Below, one piece after another: positions 7,338 to 14,558 of a DNA stretch of 44,602 bases (position 1 is the first letter of the stretch; the number at the start of each line of letters is the position of its first letter). The position numbers and the translations under genes were made by a program. Source of the stretch: an uncultured Sutterella sp. (lineage in GTDB: Bacteria > Pseudomonadota > Gammaproteobacteria > Burkholderiales > Burkholderiaceae_F). Where the stretch lies: contig URFF01000004.1 in the NCBI GenBank assembly GCA_900546995.1, forward strand, positions 1-44,602. Reading direction: 5' to 3'. Below the pieces are notes generated by a model. It was not told where the DNA came from. It saw only the letters and a program-made list of their open reading frames with translations, and ran no database searches.

Positions 7338-7908
7338 TTTGGTCGTTCCCAGTAGTGAGGCATTTGGTTCTCGCATTATCAATGCGGGAGGTACAACTTC
7401 AAACAAGCAGGCCTCAATTTGGCTTGTTAACTGGCGCCCTGACGGTATGTATATGTTCTACCCGCAAGGCGGTGAAGGCCCAGGCTTGCAAGTTCGCAAC
7501 ATGGGTGAACAATATGTTGCTGATAAAAATGGCAAGGATTTCTTAGCTCTGGTAACGGAGTTTGGTTGGGATATCGGTGTGGCTTTGTACGATCCGGAGT
7601 GCGTGGCTCGTATCAGCAACATTGATACCACGAAGCTCAGCAAAAAGAACTCCACTTCAGGCGCTCCTGACTTGATTGACTTGATGACGCAAGCCTTGGA
7701 AATGATGCCTGATGACAGCTCCGGCAAGTTGGCTTTCTACATGAATGACACACTTCGCTCTGTGCTTCGCCGTCAAATCGCCAACAAGGACAATGTTTTC
7801 TTGAGCATGGGTGAGGTTGCAGGTCGTGAAGTGTTGAAGTTTGGCGACGTGCCGGTTCATAAGCTCGGCTCTGATGTTTTGTTGAACACGGAAGCGGTCT
7901 TGTCCTAA
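7276..7908 (+). pseudogene. major capsid protein, C-terminal fragment (frameshifted)
   Basis: The frame open from 7276 to 7908 holds the remainder of the capsid protein: GLANLVVPSSEAFGSRIINAGG, the ASIWLVNWRPDGMYMFYPQG core strands, and RISNIDTTKL. The C-terminal strand follows, with VPVHKLGSDVLLNTEAVL. The true in-frame join starts at 7323; codons 7276-7322 are an out-of-frame reading of the N-terminal part plus the insertion. No ribosome binding site precedes the ATG at 7276, so independent translation is unlikely. Confidence 0.88.
7303..7385. repeat. 17-bp perfect inverted repeat and 9-bp direct repeat around the capsid frameshift
   Basis: GCGAGATTG occurs at 7295-7303 and again at 7314-7322, a 19-bp period. 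The inserted stretch GCATTGATAATGCGAGA (7303-7319) is the exact reverse complement of 7369-7385 (TCTCGCATTATCAATGC). The 17-bp match, a 49-bp loop and the restored frame when 19 bp are removed point to a template-switch mutation. Confidence 0.9.
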
Positions 7909-7929
7909 TCATTAAGGGGGAATTTGAAA

Positions 7930-8358
7930 ATGTTGGATTTGGAATTAGTCCTTTTTGAAAACAAGTCCGTGGCTAGTGCCATCACGTCAGACGCCATTGA
8001 TTTTGGGCAAGAAAAGCCGAATACGGGTTCTTACACCGATCCGATGTTTGTTGTTGTGAATTGCAAAACCGCAGGGACTGGTGCAGGTGCAACAAACAGC
8101 GTGATCTTCAACATTCAAGATTGCGACACAGAAGGCGGCTCTTATGAAACGGTTCAATCGACCGGCAAGATTGCTGGCGAAGATTTGAAGGGCATTCTTG
8201 TTATTCCGATGCCTGTCCGTCATCGCCAATTCGTGAAGGTCACCACTACGGTTGCCGGTACGGTGACTGGAACTGTTTCAGCTCATATCTCCAATTCGTT
8301 TGATCTTCCGATGGAATATCAAAAGGTCGGCATTGATATTTTACCGACGACTGACTAA
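7930..8358 (+). CDS. Bbp16-like capsid cement (decoration) protein
   Basis: The 142-residue protein matches the Bbp16 family of BPP-1-type phages, which sits on the outside of the capsid and stabilises it. Features that match are the opening with LELVLFENKSVASAIT, a Thr/Gly-rich middle (KTAGTGAGATNSVIFNI), and the KGILVIPMPVRHRQFVKV strand pair followed by TVAGTVTGTVSAHIS. It follows the capsid gene by 21 bases and has a ribosome binding site, aaggggga at 7914-7921. A TTG at 7924 in the same frame is too close to that site, so the ATG at 7930 is preferred. Confidence 0.85.
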   Translation: MLDLELVLFENKSVASAITSDAIDFGQEKPNTGSYTDPMFVVVNCKTAGTGAGATNSVIFNIQDCDTEGGSYETVQSTGKIAGEDLKGILVIPMPVRHRQFVKVTTTVAGTVTGTVSAHISNSFDLPMEYQKVGIDILPTTD

Positions 8359-8384
8359 TCGCTTCGTTGACTGAATAGTGGAGG

Positions 8385-8407
8385 ATGGGGGCTTAAAACG
8401 CCCCCAT
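8385..8407 (+). terminator. perfect 8-bp hairpin between cement and adaptor genes, weak terminator or attenuator
   Basis: ATGGGGGC (8385-8392) pairs perfectly with GCCCCCAT (8400-8407) around a 7-base loop. The tail is only GTTTATAT, so termination is probably partial. It ends 8 bases before the next start codon and may lower expression of the tail genes relative to the capsid genes. Confidence 0.6.
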
Positions 8408-8415
8408 GTTTATAT

Positions 8416-9060
8416 ATGGCTACTGCTGTTGATATTTGTAATCTTGCTTTGGGACAGTTAGGTGATGTTGCGAATGTGACAGCATTGAATCCGCCGGATG
8501 GGTCTGTTCAGGCGGGACAATGCTCAAAGTTTTATCCCGTGGCATTGAGAAAAATTTTTGAAGAATACGATTGGAGTTTCATGCAAACTCGCGTGAAGCT
8601 CAGTCAGCTGGCGGACTTTGACAAAACGCTTTATGCCTATAAATTTGCGTATGCCTTACCTTCCGATTGCGTGCGTGTAACGAGGGTAGCTCGCAGCAAT
8701 GACGAAGAATCGTGGTGTCCTATTGGCTCAGAGCTGCCAAAAAACTACGAAATACAGTATTCCAAGACGACCGACAATCGCATTTTGCTCACCAATGTTG
8801 AGGATGCCATTATGCAGTACACAGTCTATAAGGATGCTCCCGCTATTTTTCCCACGTATTTCATAGAAGCGTTGGTATTGCTTTTGGCTTCTTACCTAGT
8901 AGGTCCGTTGAAACGAACAGACTCAGCCTCTACGATGGCACAAAATCTTCGCCAGGCCTATGAACAGGCACTGTCTAAAGCAAAAACCGCGGACGCTCAA
9001 AATGCTGTGCGTCAACACTTCGATTATGTTCCTAGTCAACTTCGTGCACGGTGGGTATAG
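8416..9060 (+). CDS. tail adaptor protein (tubular protein A / gp11-like)
   Basis: The 214-residue protein has the standard opening of podoviral head-completion adaptors: ATAVDICNLALGQLG, then KFYPVALRKIFEEYDWSFMQ. It continues with a central beta region containing YAYKFAYALPSDCVRVTRV and a C-terminal helical part with LASYLVGPLKRTDSASTM. In the T7 and P22 systems such proteins bind the portal and the nozzle. No ribosome binding site is visible before the ATG; the nearest purine-rich sequence lies in the hairpin at 8385. It is spaced 3 bases from the nozzle gene. Length is normal. Confidence 0.88.
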   Translation: MATAVDICNLALGQLGDVANVTALNPPDGSVQAGQCSKFYPVALRKIFEEYDWSFMQTRVKLSQLADFDKTLYAYKFAYALPSDCVRVTRVARSNDEESWCPIGSELPKNYEIQYSKTTDNRILLTNVEDAIMQYTVYKDAPAIFPTYFIEALVLLLASYLVGPLKRTDSASTMAQNLRQAYEQALSKAKTADAQNAVRQHFDYVPSQLRARWV

Positions 9061-9063
9061 AAA

Positions 9064-11724
9064 ATGGCAACGGCAAGAGTTTATCAGCGCTCATTTAACG
9101 GTGGCGAGGTTTCGCCTTCCATGTTTGCCCGTATTGATGATGGGAAATATCAGACAGGACTTGCGAAGTGCACAAACTTTTTGGTTGAGCCTCAAGGACC
9201 GATATGTATGCGACCTGGCTTCGCCTATGTGAATACGACAAAGCAGCAGGATAAGCCGCCACGATTGATTCCCTTTAGCTTTTCAACCGATCAAACGATG
9301 GTGTTGGAGTTTGGCAATAAATACATTCGCTTTCATACTCAAGGCCAAACTCTCATGGGCAGCAATGGTCAACCATATGAAGTCGCAACGCCGTATTCGA
9401 TTGATGACGTTTTTGATATTCATTACGTTCAGTCGGCTGACGTTTTGACGTTGGTTCATCCAAGCTACGCGCCACGAGAATTGGCGCGTTACGGGGCAAC
9501 AGATTGGCGACTTGCGGAAATCAACTTCGCTTCCAGTTTGTCCGCTCCGACTGGCTTGAATGTGAGCCAACACATTAACAGCGAAGTCTCAAACAAAGAA
9601 GACTATGTTCGGGAATATGCTGTGACGGCATTGCTTGCTGACGGTTCGCAAGAGTCTGTTAGAAGCGCATCAGTTTCCGTTAACTGTAATCCGTACGGTG
9701 ATGGCGCCTACAACACCATCACATGGAACTCAGTCAGCGGTGCCGGTCTTTATCGTGTTTACCGCAATCAAGGTGGTGTCTGGGCTTTTATCGGACAAAC
9801 AAGCGGAACGAGCATCCGAGACGAAAACATTGATCCTGATGCCTCAATCACGCCTCCGCTTTATGACAACATTTTTAGCCAAGCCAAGGGTATCGAATCG
9901 GTCACGGTAACCAATCAGGGGAGTGGGTATTTCGGAAGCCGAAAAATAACGGGCCATGCCGACATCATCTATATGCGAAAGGATTACTACGATCCGAATA
10001 GTGGCTACGATCCGTACTATCTCCCGTATTTCTATTCAGCAACAGGAGACCGAAGCAAGTTTTCCGCTGTCGTTCAGGATTTGGGAGGTACCGGTAGCGG
10101 AGCAACGGCTGAAATTATTTGGAGAAACGAGGGTGGCGCAAACTGGTGGATCGATGGTTTCAAAATAACGAGCGCAGGTTCTGGATACACCAATCCTAGG
10201 ATTGTCGGGCGAACGGTGATCTATAAACTTGGTGGTGGCAGTGAAACGATTGATTTTTGTTACTGCAACTGCGAAGTGGTTCAGGGAGACGGTTCGGTTT
10301 CACTGGAGGTATCTGACAGTACCGGTAGTGGTGCTGTTCTCGTTCCTACAGTCACGGATGGGAAAATCACGTCCGTTTACGTGTCGTCCGGTGGAAAAAA
10401 CTACTCCAATCCAACAATTCGTGTGGTCTCCGAAAACGGGAGCGGCGCGACTTTCAGCGTTAAGGTAGGCTCAGCGAGCGGTGACTATCCAGGGGCCGTG
10501 ACGTATTTTGAGCAACGGCGTTGGTTTGGAGGCACCTTCACGCGCCCGAATAACCTTTGGGCAACGAAAAGTGGCACTGAGAGCGACATGAGTTATTCAT
10601 TGCCGACTCAGGACGATGACCGAATTGCTGTTCGTGTGGCAGCACGGGAAGCGAATCGAATCCAACATATGGTTCCTCTGGCTCAACTCATGCTTTTGAC
10701 AGCATCTGCCGAATGGCGAGTGTCGCCATTAAACAGCGACGCCATCACGCCATCATCCATGTCGGTGCGCCCGCAATCTTATGTTGGCGCCAATAATGTT
10801 CAGCCTTTGGTGGTCTCCAGCACAATGATCTACGCTGCGGCTCGTGGTGGGCATTTGCGGGAGTGTGGATATTCTTATGAAGCCGGTGGCTATATCTCAG
10901 CCGACGTATGTCTAAGAGCGCCTCATCTATTCGACAATTACAACATTGTTGACATGGCGTATGCGAAAGCGCCTTGGCCAATTGTTTGGTGCGTCAATAA
11001 TCAAGGCATGCTGATAGCGATGACGTACGTTCCGGAGCAACAGGTTGGAGCGTTTAGCACGGTTGAAACAAATAATGGAAAATTCCGTTCCTGCTGCGTG
11101 GTGGCTGAAGGTGACGAGGACATTTTGTACTGTGTTGTTGAGCGCATTATTGCCGGTGTTCCGAAAATCTACATTGAACGAATGAGCGAGCGCCAATATG
11201 TCACGCTGAATGAATGTGATTATTTGGATAGTTCAGGCACCTACGAAGGGGAGCCAAAAAGCGAAATATCCGGTTTGACATGGCTTGAGGGGATGGAAGT
11301 CTCCATTGTTGCTGATGGTTCTGTTGAGCCTCGTCAGGTGGTTCAGAACGGGAAAATCACCTTGTCCATGCCTGCGAGCATTGTTCATGTCGGCATCCCG
11401 TACACGGCGGATGCTCAAACGCTTCCTGTTGCATTAGCTCTTCAGGACGGTTCGTATGGATCGGGGCATCAAAAAAACGTTCGATCCATGAATTTCAGAA
11501 TCGTTAACTCAAGCGGAATTCAAGCAGGACCATCCTTTGATGAATTAACCGAATATCCGGCTCGTTTTACCGAAAGCGCAGGGCTTCCTCCCGATCCAAT
11601 CACCGATGAGGTTAGTCTTGAGGTGATCGCCTCCTGGAGCACATCCGGTCAAATTTGCATACGGCAATCCTACCCCTTGCCGCTGAAAATCATTTCCGTG
11701 ACAACAACGGTTGAAATGGTTTAA
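9064..11724 (+). CDS. tail nozzle / tail protein, 886 aa
   Basis: The start (ARVYQRSFNGGEVSPSMFAR) and the following FLVEPQGPICMRPGF are diagnostic of large podoviral tail-tube nozzle proteins (T7 gp12 functional class, Bbp14-like). Residues 160-260 resemble a fibronectin-type domain with ITWNSVSGAGLYRVYRNQ. Residues 275-475 contain three Gly/Ser-rich repeat units of the type S-G-x-x-Y-x-N-P (SAGSGYTNP, SSGGKNYSNP and a diverged QGSGYFGSR). Residues 490-700 contain the typical YFEQRRWFGGTF and APWPIVWCVNNQGML. It forms the hexameric exit tube for DNA in related phages. The gene is intact. Confidence 0.85.
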   Translation: MATARVYQRSFNGGEVSPSMFARIDDGKYQTGLAKCTNFLVEPQGPICMRPGFAYVNTTKQQDKPPRLIPFSFSTDQTMVLEFGNKYIRFHTQGQTLMGSNGQPYEVATPYSIDDVFDIHYVQSADVLTLVHPSYAPRELARYGATDWRLAEINFASSLSAPTGLNVSQHINSEVSNKEDYVREYAVTALLADGSQESVRSASVSVNCNPYGDGAYNTITWNSVSGAGLYRVYRNQGGVWAFIGQTSGTSIRDENIDPDASITPPLYDNIFSQAKGIESVTVTNQGSGYFGSRKITGHADIIYMRKDYYDPNSGYDPYYLPYFYSATGDRSKFSAVVQDLGGTGSGATAEIIWRNEGGANWWIDGFKITSAGSGYTNPRIVGRTVIYKLGGGSETIDFCYCNCEVVQGDGSVSLEVSDSTGSGAVLVPTVTDGKITSVYVSSGGKNYSNPTIRVVSENGSGATFSVKVGSASGDYPGAVTYFEQRRWFGGTFTRPNNLWATKSGTESDMSYSLPTQDDDRIAVRVAAREANRIQHMVPLAQLMLLTASAEWRVSPLNSDAITPSSMSVRPQSYVGANNVQPLVVSSTMIYAAARGGHLRECGYSYEAGGYISADVCLRAPHLFDNYNIVDMAYAKAPWPIVWCVNNQGMLIAMTYVPEQQVGAFSTVETNNGKFRSCCVVAEGDEDILYCVVERIIAGVPKIYIERMSERQYVTLNECDYLDSSGTYEGEPKSEISGLTWLEGMEVSIVADGSVEPRQVVQNGKITLSMPASIVHVGIPYTADAQTLPVALALQDGSYGSGHQKNVRSMNFRIVNSSGIQAGPSFDELTEYPARFTESAGLPPDPITDEVSLEVIASWSTSGQICIRQSYPLPLKIISVTTTVEMV

Positions 11725-11737
11725 TTGCCAAGTTTCC

Positions 11738-11783
11738 TATGCGCGTGTACACAAAATCAAGCGATAAAGTGCCACGCGTATAG
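11738..11783 (+). promoter_or_regulatory. diverged copy of the phage TGTGCGCGTGTG element with inverted repeat (copy 3)
   Basis: TATGCGCGTGTA at 11738-11749 matches 10 of 12 bases of the element. CTATGCGCGTG (11737-11747) is an imperfect inverted repeat of CACGCGTATAG (11773-11783). GATAAA (11763-11768) lies 15 bases after the core and could be a -10. This is the only wide gap (69 bases) in the tail operon and would be a natural internal promoter for the ejection-protein genes. Confidence 0.45.
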
Positions 11784-11793
11784 GAGAATTCTC

Positions 11794-12384
11794 ATGGCAC
11801 TAACTTCTGGTCAACAATTTGCTTATGGATCGCTTTATGCCCAGGGCATTTCAAGTTTGGTCAATGCGTTCGGCTCATTGGGCATAACAAGGCACAACAA
11901 CGCCATCGCTCAATCACAAGCCAACATTGCCCGTCTTAACGCTCAAATGATGGAATGGCAGGCACAAGGTCGCCTGCGATCCAATGAAAACGATCAAGTC
12001 CGACTGACCATGCAGGCGGGTCAAACGAAAGCGAGTCAACGAGCCGCCTTAGCCGCAAATGGTGTAGCCGTTGGTGAAGGCAGCGCGGCAGAACTTCAAG
12101 CGTCAACAGACATTATCAAGGAAATTGATTCAAACCAATTAACAGCCAATGCTCGTCGTGAAGCGTGGGGGATGCGCATGCAAGCCGCCAATTACGAAGG
12201 GCAGGCATTGATGTCTGAGGCTCAGAAACAAAACAAGTGGCTTAATTTCGGCACAACGCTGCTTCAGGGCGCATCGCAACTTGCCAACAGTTATGCGCTT
12301 TACAACGCAATGGGTTTGACTACGGGAGTTGCGCAACAAGCCCCGGCTCCGATTCGTGATCTTTCCGTTCGATTCACAGGTTAA
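11794..12384 (+). CDS. internal virion protein, gp14-like ejection protein
   Basis: The 196-residue protein is mostly helical, Ala/Gln-rich, and contains the family segment QRAALAANGVAVGEGSAAEL followed by NARREAWGMRMQA. These match the smaller ejection (internal core) proteins of podoviruses. These proteins are carried in the head and enter the cell envelope with the DNA. The ATG at 11794 is preceded by taggag (11781-11786); the same frame is open back to 11725 but without a start signal. It is the first of four consecutive ejection-type genes. Confidence 0.75.
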   Translation: MALTSGQQFAYGSLYAQGISSLVNAFGSLGITRHNNAIAQSQANIARLNAQMMEWQAQGRLRSNENDQVRLTMQAGQTKASQRAALAANGVAVGEGSAAELQASTDIIKEIDSNQLTANARREAWGMRMQAANYEGQALMSEAQKQNKWLNFGTTLLQGASQLANSYALYNAMGLTTGVAQQAPAPIRDLSVRFTG

Positions 12385-12390
12385 AAAATC

Positions 12391-14556
12391 ATGCCAATGG
12401 TTCCGACTTTTCAAAATAACATTCCTGGTGTTCGAGATAATTCAGGCTCGGGCATGGTTCCGGCGCAGCAGGTGCGCAGTAGCTTCAATTATCCCGAGGT
12501 AATGCGCGAGGCTCTTAAGCCAATCAATGACGCTACTCAAACGGTTCAAGAAGTCTTGAAAATCAATCATGCCCGTACGGTCAAGGCCGAAAGCGATGAT
12601 ACTGATAATAAGGCAATGGCCATTGTGGACCAAATTATGTACGACCCTGAAAATGGGTACATGGCCAAGCAAGGCCAAAATGCCATGCTTGCCTATCAAT
12701 CCACGGTGCAACGTATGAAGACCGAGCTGGACAAACTGGTTGGTGGTTTGCAGCCCGCAACCCGTGATGCCGTGGCTTCTCGTATTGCTGATCGTTTCCA
12801 AAGTGCCATACGTCAGGCTACGCAGTGGAATGCCAGACAAACACAGGCCTATCACCAAGAATCTCTATTAAGTCACAAGACTTCGTTAAATCAATCCGTT
12901 GGTAATAACTACGGAAACGAAGAGTTTATTGCAAAAACATGGGCTTCTATTCAACAAGATAATGAAGCATTGGCTCAATATCAGGGCCTTTCGGAAGAAG
13001 GTAGGAAACTTCTTAATCAGCAATCCTATGACGAATTGATGGTTGCCCGTTATGCAGGTTGGTCTCAAGATGATGCTACTGGCGCTTATGCACATTTCAT
13101 TACACATAGTGATGAATTAAGCCCACAAGTACGACAAAAAATATCGAATGCTTTGTTAGCGCAGTCGCAAGATAGCTTTGCCATGATGATGGCGGCACAA
13201 GAAGTTCAATACGATGATAAAGGTAGGGTAAAAAATCTTGCTTGGATGGATGACCCGCTTGCTTCAACAGGTATTGCTGCTGTTGATGCAATGCCAAAGG
13301 AAAAGCGTCTGGCTACTGTATTGAAGGCAAGACAGTACAGAAACTCTTTTGTTTCGGCATCCGAAAGTGAATTTGATTCAAGTATTAAGAATCAATATGC
13401 AAAACTTCGTTTAGGCCAACCTCAAGAACAATACACGAAGGATGATTTTATTCGAAGGTACGGACCGGTAAAGGGAGAGAAGGAATACAGCACTTATTTG
13501 AGTAATTATGCTCAAAACAGCGCTTACTGGACGTTCGGTGAATTGCCGGACCAGGATATTTTTGATGCATTAAAAGCATTTAAGCCGGATCCGAAATCGC
13601 CGAATTTCACAGCCGATCAACAAAAAAATTATGAAGCACTCGTGAAATCGGCCGATGAGATTGTTAGAGAAAGAAAAAAAGATCCAGCTCAATTTGCTAT
13701 TGATCGTGGAATGTACGGTTTTGAGAGGATTGATGTTAAAAATGAAACTCAGTTACTCCAAGGCTTGAAGAATCGCTCAGATTCTTTGAGCCAAATGAAA
13801 GATCAATGGGACCTAAAAAATCCAAGGATTTTGTCTGCTGACGAACAGAAAGAATTAACTGAGTACATTTCTCAAATAGAGCCAGCTAAACAGTTAGAGT
13901 TTATTCGGAAGTTAGGCGCTGCAACAGGTCGAGACGCCGGCGAGGTGTTAGCGGCGCAAATGTCAGATAAATATGGTCTGGCCTTAACTTTGGATCTGGA
14001 TAATTTTGCGGGTTCGGAAAATTCAGCCTTTTATTATTTAACAGGCTCTCAGGCCATAGAAGAAGGACAGTCAAAGGTTAAGGACATTGAAACTAATAAA
14101 ACACAAGGGCGCCCTGAATACATTGAGAGTCTGAATGGTTTATTTGACGATCCAGATTTGCGCACCAATGTGGCCGATGCCGTAACTGGTGTGGCAGCCG
14201 GTATCTTAGTTAGTGGAAAAACCTCCAGTATGCGAGCAGCTTTTAGGCAGGCAGAAAAGCTAGTGATTGGTGATGTTTACGAATTTAGAGGAAGAAAAAT
14301 TTTTACAAGAAACGGACGCAGCGACGCCAATGTTAGAGAGCGCATTTTTACGCTGAGCAACAAATTGAAAAACAAAAAGGAAAATGTTGTCCAATTACCC
14401 AATAAGCAGAAGTTAACAGGTGAACAATTCGCTCGTGAACTGGCTACGGCTCAATTGCGCAATAGCCCTGATGACAATAAGTTCTATGTAATTTCGGGAT
14501 CAGGCGTTGTTTACGACTTACAAGGCAATCCTTTTGTTATTGATATTGGGGGTTAA
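12391..14556 (+). CDS. internal virion (ejection) protein, 721 aa
   Basis: A long helical protein with an opening PTFQNNIPGVRDNSGSG and VKAESDDTDNKAMAIVDQI. It is typical of the middle-sized internal protein (gp15 functional class) of podoviruses: N-terminal disordered region, then repeated helices with Gln-rich stretches such as RQATQWNARQTQAYHQE. The C-terminal 130 residues change character to basic, beta-containing sequence (EFRGRKIFTRNGRSDAN, NKFYVISGSGVVYDLQG), and may be a separate small domain. Its start lies 7 bases after the preceding stop with no strong ribosome binding site, suggesting coupling. Confidence 0.65.
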   Translation: MPMVPTFQNNIPGVRDNSGSGMVPAQQVRSSFNYPEVMREALKPINDATQTVQEVLKINHARTVKAESDDTDNKAMAIVDQIMYDPENGYMAKQGQNAMLAYQSTVQRMKTELDKLVGGLQPATRDAVASRIADRFQSAIRQATQWNARQTQAYHQESLLSHKTSLNQSVGNNYGNEEFIAKTWASIQQDNEALAQYQGLSEEGRKLLNQQSYDELMVARYAGWSQDDATGAYAHFITHSDELSPQVRQKISNALLAQSQDSFAMMMAAQEVQYDDKGRVKNLAWMDDPLASTGIAAVDAMPKEKRLATVLKARQYRNSFVSASESEFDSSIKNQYAKLRLGQPQEQYTKDDFIRRYGPVKGEKEYSTYLSNYAQNSAYWTFGELPDQDIFDALKAFKPDPKSPNFTADQQKNYEALVKSADEIVRERKKDPAQFAIDRGMYGFERIDVKNETQLLQGLKNRSDSLSQMKDQWDLKNPRILSADEQKELTEYISQIEPAKQLEFIRKLGAATGRDAGEVLAAQMSDKYGLALTLDLDNFAGSENSAFYYLTGSQAIEEGQSKVKDIETNKTQGRPEYIESLNGLFDDPDLRTNVADAVTGVAAGILVSGKTSSMRAAFRQAEKLVIGDVYEFRGRKIFTRNGRSDANVRERIFTLSNKLKNKKENVVQLPNKQKLTGEQFARELATAQLRNSPDDNKFYVISGSGVVYDLQGNPFVIDIGG

Positions 14557-14558
14557 CC

